A DNA stretch of 64,000 nucleotides from Pseudoalteromonas sp. H105 (GTDB lineage Bacteria > Pseudomonadota > Gammaproteobacteria > Enterobacterales > Alteromonadaceae), in the NCBI RefSeq assembly GCF_001469215.1, contig NZ_LOFH01000009.1, forward strand, positions 1-64,000, written 5' to 3'. The position numbers were made by a program, and so were the translations under genes. The notes beneath the pieces are model-generated. The model made no database searches. It worked only from the letters and a program-made list of their open reading frames with translations, and was not told where the DNA came from. This document shows, in pieces, positions 27,840-35,409 of the stretch (the first letter of the stretch is position 1; every line of letters starts with the position of its first letter).

Positions 27840-29219
27840 ATGTTTGAGAATCTCCAAGAACGACTAGGTAAAACCTTAAAAAATATTAGCGGGCGCGGAC
27901 GCCTAACTGAAGACAATATAAAAGATACATTGCGCGAAGTACGTATGGCTTTTTTAGAAGCTGACGTTGCGTTACCCGTTGTTCGTGAGTTTGTTAAACA
28001 AGTTAAAGAGCGTGCAGTTGGTGTTGAAGTCACTAAAAGCTTAAGCCCAGGCCAAGTTTTCGTAAAAATTGTACGAGAAGAACTTGAAAAAGCCATGGGC
28101 GAAGCGAACGAAGAGCTAAGCCTCAATGCGCAACCTCCAGCGGTCGTAATGATGGCAGGCTTACAAGGTGCAGGTAAAACCACCAGTGTTGGTAAGCTGG
28201 CGAAGTTTTTAAAAGAGCGCAAGAAAAAATCTGTGCTGGTAGTGAGTGCCGATGTGTACCGTCCTGCGGCGATTAAACAGCTTGAAACGTTAGCGACTGA
28301 AGTTGATGTGGATTTTTTCCCAAGTGATATCTCACAAAAACCGGTCGATATTGCTAATGCGGCAATTTCTCATGCAAAAAAGAAATTCATTGATGTTGTA
28401 TTAGTCGATACCGCGGGTCGTTTGCATGTTGATAATGACATGATGGATGAAATCAAAGCGCTACACAGTGCGATTAATCCTATTGAGACTTTATTCGTTG
28501 TTGATGCGATGACAGGTCAAGATGCGGCTAATACTGCTAAGGCATTTGATGAAGCATTACCGCTGACAGGTGTTATCTTAACTAAAACAGATGGTGATGC
28601 ACGTGGTGGTGCTGCTTTATCTATTCGTCATATTACCGGTAAGCCTATTAAGTTTATGGGTGTAGGTGAGCGCACTGATGCACTTGAGCCTTTTCATCCA
28701 GACCGAATCGCGTCGCGTATATTAGGTATGGGTGACGTACTTTCATTAATCGAAGAAGTCGAAATGAAAGTAGATAAGGAAAAGGCTGCCAAAGTTGCTG
28801 AAAAAGTATTTAAAGGCAGTGGCTTTACTCTTGATGACTTTGCTGAGCAGTTAAAGCAAATGAAAAACATGGGTGGCATGATGTCGATGCTTGATAAATT
28901 GCCGGGTATGCAAAATTTACCTGATGCAGTAAAAGGCCAGATGGGCGATAAGACGTTCATTCAAATGGAAGCTATTATTAGCTCAATGACGAAACAAGAA
29001 CGTGCACGCCCTGAAATCATCAAAGGTTCGCGTAAAAAACGTATTGCAGCAGGGTCTGGTACGCAAGTACAAGAAATCAATAAACTGCTAAAACAGTTTA
29101 CACAAATGCAAAAAATGATGAAAAAAATGAAAGGTAAAGGTGGCATGCAGAAAATGATGCGCGGTATGAAAGGGATGTTACCACCGGGCATGATGGGCGG
29201 CGGTGGCCCTAAGTTTTAA
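27840..29219 (+). CDS. ffh: Signal recognition particle protein Ffh (SRP54)
   Basis: 459 aa. N domain begins MFENLQERLGKTLKNISGRG. The GTPase domain has P-loop GLQGAGKTTSVGKLA (about 106-120), DTAGR near 190, and TKTDGDARGGAAL near 245. The M domain ends with the Met-rich, basic GSGTQVQEINKLLKQF and repeated MMKKMKG/MMRGMKGM tail that binds 4.5S RNA and signal sequences. It targets membrane proteins to FtsY/SecYEG. The start chosen is ATG 27840 by the conserved N-terminus; an open extension to 27792 lacks family similarity. Confidence 0.97.
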   Translation: MFENLQERLGKTLKNISGRGRLTEDNIKDTLREVRMAFLEADVALPVVREFVKQVKERAVGVEVTKSLSPGQVFVKIVREELEKAMGEANEELSLNAQPPAVVMMAGLQGAGKTTSVGKLAKFLKERKKKSVLVVSADVYRPAAIKQLETLATEVDVDFFPSDISQKPVDIANAAISHAKKKFIDVVLVDTAGRLHVDNDMMDEIKALHSAINPIETLFVVDAMTGQDAANTAKAFDEALPLTGVILTKTDGDARGGAALSIRHITGKPIKFMGVGERTDALEPFHPDRIASRILGMGDVLSLIEEVEMKVDKEKAAKVAEKVFKGSGFTLDDFAEQLKQMKNMGGMMSMLDKLPGMQNLPDAVKGQMGDKTFIQMEAIISSMTKQERARPEIIKGSRKKRIAAGSGTQVQEINKLLKQFTQMQKMMKKMKGKGGMQKMMRGMKGMLPPGMMGGGGPKF

Positions 29220-29263
29220 TTATTGGCACTGTTTTGTTTATTAAATAAACAAATAAATTTTAA

Positions 29264-29289
29264 AAAGAGGCAAAAAGCCTCTTTTTTTG
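29264..29289 (+). terminator. Rho-independent terminator of ffh
   Basis: AAAGAGGC, loop AAAAA, GCCTCTTTTTTT: an 8-bp stem with a T-run, about 45 bases past the ffh stop. Confidence 0.9.
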
Positions 29290-29418
29290 TGGATAATTTA
29301 TGCATTCAATCGTTTACGTTGCCTTATTCCACGCACAGATCAGTGTTTAATCTACTTAACTGGCATTTTAGATCACTTCTTACTTGCATTGTTGCTAAAA
29401 ACTCGTACAATTCCCCAG

Positions 29419-29435
29419 CTCCCCATACTGGGGAG
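29419..29435 (+). promoter_or_regulatory. Hairpin in the leader of the rpsP operon
   Basis: CTCCCCA and TGGGGAG pair perfectly across a 3-base loop, 44 bases before the rpsP ATG. It has no T-run, so it is more likely a structured leader element than a terminator. Regulatory role is not shown. Confidence 0.35.
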
Positions 29436-29478
29436 TAAATCTTATTAATGAAAACAGTCAATCTATTTAGAGGACGGT

Positions 29479-29727
29479 ATGGTAACTATTCGTTTGCAAC
29501 GTGGTGGCGCTAAAAAACGCCCTTTCTATCAAATTGTGGTTGCGGATAGCCGTTTCTCGCGTGACGGTCGCTTCATCGAGAAAGTAGGTTTCTTTAACCC
29601 AATTGCTTCAGGTCAGGAAGAAAAAGTTCGTTTAGATTTATCTCGTGTTGATCACTGGGTAGGTCAAGGCGCAGGTCTTTCAGATCGTGTAGCTAAGTTA
29701 GTTAAAGACGCTCGTAAAGCGGCTTAA
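29479..29727 (+). CDS. rpsP: 30S ribosomal protein bS16
   Basis: 82 aa, standard length. [25 protein letters not shown] and the segment [14 protein letters not shown] are the bS16 signatures. AGAGGA lies before the ATG. It is the first gene of the conserved rpsP-rimM-trmD-rplS operon. Confidence 0.98.
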   Translation: MVTIRLQRGGAKKRPFYQIVVADSRFSRDGRFIEKVGFFNPIASGQEEKVRLDLSRVDHWVGQGAGLSDRVAKLVKDARKAA

Positions 29728-29744
29728 TAGGCGTAAGTGTAACC

Positions 29745-30281
29745 ATGAGTCAAGAGAACACCTCATCAATAATTGTCGTAGGAAAGCTCGGTGCCCCGTA
29801 TGGTATAAAGGGCTGGCTTAAGGTACATTCATTTACTGATGATCCCCAAGGGATCTTCGATTTCAGCCCGTGGTTGATAGGGCAGCAAGGTAAATGGCAA
29901 TCCTTAGAAGTGGTCGACTGGCGTCGCCACAACAAAGGCTTTATCGCTAAGTTTGCGCAAGTAAACGACAGAGACCAAGCAATGGCTTATACCAATGTTG
30001 AAATCTCTGTGGATTCAGCGCAGCTACCAGAATTACCGCAAGGTGAATTCTATTGGCGAGATCTCATTGGCATGTCGGTTGTAACTGATAAAGGTTATAA
30101 CTTAGGCACTGTTGATGACCTGATGGAGACAGGCTCAAATGATGTATTAGTTGTGAAAGCAAATAATAAAGATGCATTTGGCCAAGCTGAGCGTTTAATT
30201 CCGTTTTTAACTGATTCAGTTATTAAAGAAGTTAAGCACGAAGTAAGAGAAATTACCGTAGACTGGGATCCAGGCTTTTAA
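29745..30281 (+). CDS. rimM: Ribosome maturation factor RimM
   Basis: 178 aa. N-terminal RimM beta-barrel starts [22 protein letters not shown]; the C-terminal PRC-barrel has [37 protein letters not shown]. RimM binds uS19 during assembly of the 30S head. Its TAA overlaps the trmD ATG by one base (TAATG), indicating translational coupling. Confidence 0.97.
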   Translation: MSQENTSSIIVVGKLGAPYGIKGWLKVHSFTDDPQGIFDFSPWLIGQQGKWQSLEVVDWRRHNKGFIAKFAQVNDRDQAMAYTNVEISVDSAQLPELPQGEFYWRDLIGMSVVTDKGYNLGTVDDLMETGSNDVLVVKANNKDAFGQAERLIPFLTDSVIKEVKHEVREITVDWDPGF

Positions 30282-31048
30282 TGAGTCAAACAAGTTCGTT
30301 GTGGGTAGGGGTTATCAGCCTTTTCCCGGATATGTTTGATGCAATTACACAGCAAGGTGTAACCGGTCGCGCAGTAAAAAATGGTTTGATTGATTTTAAC
30401 TGTTGGAATCCACGAGATTATGCAACTGATAAGCATAGAACAGTGGATGACCGCCCTTACGGGGGCGGACCAGGCATGTTAATGATGGTTGAACCATTAA
30501 AACAAGCCATTCTTGACGCAAAAAAAGCGGCAGGAGATGGTGCAAAAGTAATTTATATGTCCCCGCAAGGGCGCAAATTAGATCAGCAAGGAGCAAGCGA
30601 ACTCGCAAGCTCTGAAAAACTGATTTTAATTGCCGGTCGCTATGAAGGTATAGATGAGAGAATAATAGAATCATACGTTGACGAAGAATGGTCAATTGGT
30701 GATTTTATTTTGAGTGGTGGTGAACTACCGGCCATGACATTAATTGACGCAGTCGCGCGATTGGTGCCTGGGGTGTTAGGGCATAACCAGTCAGCAGAAC
30801 AAGATTCATTTTCGGATGGTTTGTTAGATTGTCCTCACTATACACGGCCAGAAACATTGGACGACAAACAGGTGCCTGCTGTATTACTCAGTGGAAACCA
30901 CCAAGAGATAGCTAAATGGCGGCAAATGCAGTCTTTAGGTAGAACTTGGCTACGACGTCCTGACTTGTTGCATAACCTAGCTCTGACTGAGGAGCAAGCG
31001 GTATTACTCGCAAAATTTCAGCAAGAGTACCAAAAAGCTTGTGGCTAG
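30281..31048 (+). CDS. trmD: tRNA (guanine-N1-)-methyltransferase TrmD
   Basis: 255 aa. SPOUT-class enzyme that makes m1G37 in tRNAs reading CNN codons. Visible family parts: [29 protein letters not shown], the trefoil knot region [12 protein letters not shown]...[15 protein letters not shown], and [13 protein letters not shown]. The C-terminal helical domain includes HYTRPE and [19 protein letters not shown]. Starts within the rimM stop codon. Confidence 0.98.
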   Translation: MSQTSSLWVGVISLFPDMFDAITQQGVTGRAVKNGLIDFNCWNPRDYATDKHRTVDDRPYGGGPGMLMMVEPLKQAILDAKKAAGDGAKVIYMSPQGRKLDQQGASELASSEKLILIAGRYEGIDERIIESYVDEEWSIGDFILSGGELPAMTLIDAVARLVPGVLGHNQSAEQDSFSDGLLDCPHYTRPETLDDKQVPAVLLSGNHQEIAKWRQMQSLGRTWLRRPDLLHNLALTEEQAVLLAKFQQEYQKACG

Positions 31049-31081
31049 AAGACAGTTACACCTAGGAAAGTGAGAAACATA

Positions 31082-31441
31082 ATGGCAAAAGTAAACCAAA
31101 ATATTATTAAAGCGCTTGAAAATGAGCAGCTTAAAACAGACGTACCTGCATTTGGCCCTGGTGATACAGTGGTTGTACAGGTAAAAGTAAAAGAAGGTGC
31201 TAAAGAGCGTCTACAGGCCTTTGAAGGTGTTGTAATCGCTAAGCGTAATCGTGGTCTTCACTCAGCATTCACAGTTCGTAAAATCTCGAGCGGTGAAGGT
31301 GTTGAGCGTGTATTCCAAACGCACAGCCCTCTAATCGATAGCGTAACAGTTAAGCGTCGCGGTGCAGTTCGTCGTGCTAAGCTTTACTATCTACGTGAGC
31401 GTTCTGGTAAATCTGCACGTATTAGAGAAAAACTTAACTAA
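31082..31441 (+). CDS. rplS: 50S ribosomal protein bL19
   Basis: 119 aa. [35 protein letters not shown] and [28 protein letters not shown] (quoted in short pieces: [27 protein letters not shown]) are the bL19 signatures. The start is ATG 31082 ([12 protein letters not shown]); an ATG-like extension to 31070 is not in the family. Last gene of the operon, followed by a strong terminator. Confidence 0.98.
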   Translation: MAKVNQNIIKALENEQLKTDVPAFGPGDTVVVQVKVKEGAKERLQAFEGVVIAKRNRGLHSAFTVRKISSGEGVERVFQTHSPLIDSVTVKRRGAVRRAKLYYLRERSGKSARIREKLN

Positions 31442-31465
31442 TACGCGCTGTTTAGCAACGCAGAT

Positions 31466-31508
31466 AAAACAGGTTGTAGCCTTCGGGTTACAACCTGTTT
31501 TGGTTTTT
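31466..31508 (+). terminator. Terminator of the rpsP-rplS operon
   Basis: AAAACAGGTTGTAGCC and GGTTACAACCTGTTTT form a 16-bp stem (one G-T pair) capped by a TTCG tetraloop and followed by a T-rich tract. Confidence 0.95.
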
Positions 31509-31643
31509 AAGGCACTAATTTTCAATAGTGGCTTTAACACACCTTGTCCTTACTGCATTTAACGGTGAGCTTCGTTATACTCAACCTGCAACACTATTTG
31601 CTCAAGTAACTTCTTTTCTCTCTTTATTAAAAATGATGAATCA

Positions 31644-32513
31644 ATGACCGATATGACAGTGGTTACCCACGATGGTAATTTTCATGCTGATGATGTATTC
31701 AGTATTGCAGTACTTAAAATTATTTTTCCGACGCTCACGCTAATTAGAACACGAGACAAGCAAATTATTAGCCAAGCTAATATTGTTATTGACGTAGGAA
31801 ATGAGTATGACCCTGATATAGGGCGTTTTGATCATCATCAACGCGGTGGCGCGGGTACGCGAGAAAACGGGATTCCTTTTTCATCGTTTGGTTTGGTGTG
31901 GAAAAAGTATGGTCTAGACCTTTGTCAAGGAGACCAAGTTGTTGCAGATTCTGTTGATGCAGGGTTAGTATCAACAATTGACGCGATAGACTGCGGTTAT
32001 GTTGAAGGGGTAGAAACGGGTATAAGTCTAAGCCAGACAATTTCAATGTTTAATCCAACATGGCAAGAAGACGGTAATTTTGACGAATGTTTTAGTGAAG
32101 CGGTGGAATTTGCACAGCGTTTACTAAAGCGTTTTATTGCTTCTGCAAGTGGCAGTGCAGCCGCTAAAAAAATAGTTGCTAAAGCAATTAGTGATGCAGA
32201 TGACCCCCGCGTAATTATTCTTCAACAATACACCCCATGGAAAAAAACGGTTCATAGTTTATCAGAGCAAGCTTTATATATGATTTATCCATCCCACTCA
32301 GGTAAATGGATTATACAAACTGTGCCAGTAGAGCCAGGCTCATTTGAGGACAGAAAGCCGTTACCCAAAGAGTGGGCTGGTCTATCGGGCGAAGAACTTC
32401 AAACTGTCACAGGTATTAAGGATGCTAATTTTTGTCATAATGGGTTATTCATCGCAGGTGCTGACTCATTTGCTAGTATTATGATTATGGCGTCTCTTGC
32501 ACTGCAGAATTAA
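31644..32513 (+). CDS. MYG1/UPF0160-family DHH-type phosphoesterase/exonuclease
   Basis: 289 aa. It begins VVTHDGNFHADDVFSIAVLK and has FDHHQRGGAG near residue 60, the metal-binding His/Asp clusters of the MYG1 family, plus YPSHSGKWIIQTVP and WAGLSGEELQTVTGI near the C-terminus. Eukaryotic MYG1 is a 3'-5' RNA exonuclease; the bacterial role is not established. Lies alone between the rplS operon and tyrA. Confidence 0.9.
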   Translation: MTDMTVVTHDGNFHADDVFSIAVLKIIFPTLTLIRTRDKQIISQANIVIDVGNEYDPDIGRFDHHQRGGAGTRENGIPFSSFGLVWKKYGLDLCQGDQVVADSVDAGLVSTIDAIDCGYVEGVETGISLSQTISMFNPTWQEDGNFDECFSEAVEFAQRLLKRFIASASGSAAAKKIVAKAISDADDPRVIILQQYTPWKKTVHSLSEQALYMIYPSHSGKWIIQTVPVEPGSFEDRKPLPKEWAGLSGEELQTVTGIKDANFCHNGLFIAGADSFASIMIMASLALQN

Positions 32514-32661
32514 ATACATTCATAGAGCCGCGCTGGATAATTTGTGCGGCTGATCTCTTATGTTCTCTCCACGCATTTATCTACCAATCTTTTTCTTTTT
32601 TTTCGCTTTTAACGATTCAATGTTCCTGTTAGTATTTATCGTATCGATTAGTTTACTTTTA

Positions 32662-32679
32662 TGTAAACTTAAGTTTCCG
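32662..32679 (+). promoter_or_regulatory. Candidate TyrR box upstream of tyrA
   Basis: TGTAAA-CTTAAG-TTTCCG fits TGTAAA-N6-TTTACA in ten of the twelve half-site bases, 28 bases before the chosen tyrA start. It overlaps a second palindrome, GTTTAC-N6-GTAAAC (32651-32668), with the half-sites in the reverse order. TyrR control of tyrA is known in enterics; here it is inference. Confidence 0.4.
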
Positions 32680-32707
32680 TTTTTGTGTGTGATAGGTGGT
32701 AGGGTTC

Positions 32708-33841
32708 GTGGCAAATAAAGATGAGTTAGATCAGTTAAGAAAAGAAATTGATGAGTGTGATGCACAGTTAGTCGCACTGCTTGCTAGACGAAATAAAATC
32801 ACAGGACGAATCGGTTCGATTAAACAACAAACTGGTGCACCACTTCATGCCCCAGATCGTGAAGCGTCTCTTTTAGCAGCAAGGCGCCAAGAAGCGATAA
32901 GTCAAGGCGTTAACCCTGAGCTAGTTGAAGATATTCTTAGGCGTATGATGCGTGAAGCCTACCAAAATCAGCAAGCTAAGCTAGCGTGCGCTGCACCTGA
33001 ATTATCACCTATTGTTATAGTAGGTGGTGAAGGTGCAATGGGCCAGCTTTTTGCAAATCAATTTAAGCGCTCTGGTTATGAAGTGAAAATACTCGATAAA
33101 TCACAGCAGCATCAAGCAAGTAACATACTTGATGGGGCAAAACTTGTTATGGTAAGTGTCCCTATCAATGCCCTTGAGTCGGTGGTTAATGCCCTCCCTA
33201 AATTGGATGATGGCTGCTTGTTAGTTGATATAACATCGGTCAAGCAGTCACCATTAGCTGTATTAAAAAGGGCGCATAACGGCCCTGTAGTCGGTTTACA
33301 CCCAATGTTTGGTCCAGATATATCTCACTGGGTAAAACAGACCGTTGTAGTATGTGAAGGGCGAAATCATGATGTTGCTCAAGGTCTGCTATCTCAATTG
33401 CAAGTGTGGGGCTGTCAGCTTGTTGAACTTGATGCAAAAAAACACGATGAAGCTATGCAAATAATCCAAGTCATGCGGCATTTAACCACGTTTGTCTATG
33501 GGCAGTTTTTGGCAAAACAAGGGCACACCTTAGAGGAGCTTAGGAGTTGTTCATCACCGATATACCAATTAGAACTAATGATGGTAGGACGTTTGTTTGC
33601 GCAATCACCAGAGCTTTATTCTGATATTATGCTTGCACAATTTGATAATGTTGAAGATCTATTGGCACAGTATCAAGAGACCTTTGCAAGCACACTGGAG
33701 AAACTAAGAGCAGGTAATAAAGAGGCATTAATAGATGCATTTGGTGAAGCAAAGGCGTATTTTTCAGATTCCACAGCCCACTTTTTAACACAAAGCCGCA
33801 GTCTGTTAAATAAAGCGAATGACGCTAAAGTGCTTGATTAA
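32708..33841 (+). CDS. tyrA: Bifunctional chorismate mutase/prephenate dehydrogenase
   Basis: 377 aa from GTG 32708 (E. coli TyrA 373). The AroQ chorismate mutase domain fills residues 1-90 (DELDQLRKEIDECDAQLVALLARR, DREASLLAARR). The NAD-binding dehydrogenase domain begins IVIVGGEGAMGQLF (about 103) and has VDITSVKQSP, GLHPMFGPD, and SSPIYQLELMMVGRLFAQ. It makes 4-hydroxyphenylpyruvate for tyrosine. A GTG 12 bases further up is possible; the family N-terminus starts at the chosen one. Convergent with pheA. Confidence 0.95.
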   Translation: MANKDELDQLRKEIDECDAQLVALLARRNKITGRIGSIKQQTGAPLHAPDREASLLAARRQEAISQGVNPELVEDILRRMMREAYQNQQAKLACAAPELSPIVIVGGEGAMGQLFANQFKRSGYEVKILDKSQQHQASNILDGAKLVMVSVPINALESVVNALPKLDDGCLLVDITSVKQSPLAVLKRAHNGPVVGLHPMFGPDISHWVKQTVVVCEGRNHDVAQGLLSQLQVWGCQLVELDAKKHDEAMQIIQVMRHLTTFVYGQFLAKQGHTLEELRSCSSPIYQLELMMVGRLFAQSPELYSDIMLAQFDNVEDLLAQYQETFASTLEKLRAGNKEALIDAFGEAKAYFSDSTAHFLTQSRSLLNKANDAKVLD

Positions 33842-33854
33842 AATAGGGTTAATA

Positions 33855-33879
33855 AAAAAGGGCCTTATGGCCCTTTTTT
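33855..33879. terminator. Shared bidirectional terminator of tyrA and pheA
   Basis: AAAAAGGGCC, loop TTAT, GGCCCTTTTTT: a symmetrical stem with A- and T-runs between the two convergent genes. Confidence 0.93.
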
Positions 33880-33883
33880 CGTT

Positions 33884-35041
33884 TTAGCCTTCGACGGTAA
33901 CGGCTTGTAATGACTCACTTTGATAGCAGCCCAATACGCGTACGTACTGCGTGTGTTGCTTTAGTTGCTCTAAAGCATGTTGCACATGGTTGTCAGCTAA
34001 GTTGGCTTCTAAATCAACGTAAAATACTTCTTCCCACGGATTGCCGGGCACTGGTCGCGATTCTAATTTTACCAGGTTAATATTGTGCTCTTTAAAAATC
34101 ATCAACGCATCGGCTAATGAACCTGCTTGTTGCTTTGTGGCCATGATTAAGCTGGTTTTTGTCGGGATTTGTTTTGAAACTTGCAATGGTTGACGTGCAA
34201 CAACAATAAAACGACTGTGGTTTTCTCGTTGGTTTGCTAGACCGGACTTCAGTACCTCAAGGCCAACATGTTTGCCTGCTTGTGCTGAACCTATAGCTGC
34301 ACTATTTGGTGTATCTAACGCTGATTGAAGTGCACTTGACGTAGAATCACAAGTTTCATGCTGTATGTCACCTAGCCCTTGTAAAAAGCGGCTACATTGT
34401 GCGAAAGGTTGAGGATGGGCGAAAATTTTACTTAATTGACTCAGTTCAGTATCAGGAGAGGCTAATAAACAGTGCTCTACGCTATGAGTGACTTCACCAA
34501 CAATTGACACTTGTGCGTGTTGGAGTAAATCAAACACTTCATTGATACTGCCAGAGCTGGTATTTTCGATAGGTAATAAACCGAAATCCGCTTGGCCACT
34601 TTCAACTTTACCTGTTATCTGTTCAAAGCTAATGCAACCGAGCTCAACTAATTTACCTGGGCGGCGGCTAAAGTATTTATGACACGCCAGTTGACTGTAT
34701 GTTCCTTGACCCCCTAGGTAGGCCACGCGGTGAGTTTCGCTCATTGCACCTGGGTTAAGGTTTTTTTGCAGCATGGCTTGTTGATTAAGTACGGAGTCTT
34801 CCAAGATAGTTTGAAAAACATTGTTAACATAGTAGGCATCCAATCCGAGTGATTTACCATAACCTATAAGCTTTTCAAGTAATGCTTGCTCTCTTGCTTC
34901 ATCACGAATTGGTTTATTGTTCGCTATTTTATATTCCACAACGCCATGACTAATACGGCGGCGCTTGGCAAGTAATACAAGTAAGTCAGAATCAATCTCA
35001 TTGATATCATGTCTGAGCGTGTTTAATACATCATTTGTCAT
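33884..35041 (-). CDS. pheA: Bifunctional chorismate mutase/prephenate dehydratase
   Basis: 385 aa (E. coli PheA 386). The AroQ mutase domain spans 1-95 (LRHDINEIDSDLLVLLAKRRRIS). The dehydratase domain starts VAYLGGQGTYSQLACHKYF and includes GLLPIENTSSGSINEVFDLL (catalytic Thr context). The ACT regulatory domain has TSLIMATKQQAGSLADALMIF and ESRPVPGNPWEEVFYVDLEA, the Phe-binding segment, so feedback inhibition by phenylalanine is expected. Expression is probably attenuated through the leader peptide at 35154-35216. It converts chorismate to phenylpyruvate. Confidence 0.97.
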   Translation of the reverse strand: MTNDVLNTLRHDINEIDSDLLVLLAKRRRISHGVVEYKIANNKPIRDEAREQALLEKLIGYGKSLGLDAYYVNNVFQTILEDSVLNQQAMLQKNLNPGAMSETHRVAYLGGQGTYSQLACHKYFSRRPGKLVELGCISFEQITGKVESGQADFGLLPIENTSSGSINEVFDLLQHAQVSIVGEVTHSVEHCLLASPDTELSQLSKIFAHPQPFAQCSRFLQGLGDIQHETCDSTSSALQSALDTPNSAAIGSAQAGKHVGLEVLKSGLANQRENHSRFIVVARQPLQVSKQIPTKTSLIMATKQQAGSLADALMIFKEHNINLVKLESRPVPGNPWEEVFYVDLEANLADNHVQHALEQLKQHTQYVRVLGCYQSESLQAVTVEG

Positions 35042-35084
35042 TTGGGTTCCTCATTCCAAAAGCTACCGATAAGGTAGTAAAAAC

Positions 35085-35114
35085 AAAAAAGCCTCCCAGT
35101 TGGGAGGCTTTTTC
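35085..35114 (-). terminator. pheA attenuator terminator hairpin
   Basis: On the minus strand AAAAAGCCTCCC, loop AACT, GGGAGGCTTTTTT sits between the Phe-rich leader ORF and pheA, 44 bases before the pheA ATG. Its 5' arm (AAGCCTC) is complementary to GAGGCTT just after the leader stop (plus coordinates 35145-35151), giving the alternative antiterminator fold. Confidence 0.88.
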
Positions 35115-35153
35115 TATTCGGTTGATTAAATCTCGCAAACAGTTAAGCCTCTT

Positions 35154-35216
35154 TCATCTAATAAAGAAAAAGAAGCTAATAAACTTAAAAATCAAACGCG
35201 AGAAATGTATATTCAT
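35154..35216 (-). CDS. pheL: pheA leader peptide (attenuation), Phe-rich, 20 aa
   Basis: Read directly on the minus strand: ATG at 35216, TGA at 35156-35154. The 20-residue product has seven Phe, four of them consecutive (FISFFFFIR end). It is not similar to E. coli PheL in sequence but matches it in logic. Segment 1 (TCTCGC inside the ORF, plus 35198-35203) pairs with GCGAGA (plus 35131-35136), and segment 2 GAGGCTT pairs with the terminator 5' arm. Ribosome stalling at Phe codons would thus free pheA transcription. The purine tract GAAAGG abuts the ATG, too close for a normal ribosome site. Confidence 0.82.
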   Translation of the reverse strand: MNIHFSRLIFKFISFFFFIR

Positions 35217-35222
35217 CCTTTC

Positions 35223-35251
35223 AATGTATGTAGACTGATCATTAAAGTCAA
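35223..35251 (-). promoter_or_regulatory. Candidate sigma70 promoter of pheL-pheA
   Basis: Minus strand: -35 TTGACT (plus 35246-35251), exactly 17-bp spacer, -10 TACATT (plus 35223-35228). The leader ATG starts only 6 bases after the -10, so the leader mRNA would be nearly leaderless if this is the promoter. Confidence 0.55.
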
Positions 35252-35409
35252 CACTCTATTGTGTTTAATAGCGCTTTCGTACTGGTTTATTTTTAGATTA
35301 AAGTTTTTTCGCGAATATTTACAAAAAATTTATAAATCTAAATGGGGATCTGGTATATTTCTGAGTGTAGATTCAAATAATAACAATTATTAATAAATAA
35401 GGTTGGATT

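Noticed and set aside
29223..29438. 71-codon frame after ffh
   Set aside because: It runs through the ffh terminator and has no ribosome site or family features.
32520..32555. Hairpin after the MYG1 homologue (AGCCGC/GCGGCT)
   Set aside because: The stem is short, the loop long and no T-run follows; too weak to call a terminator.
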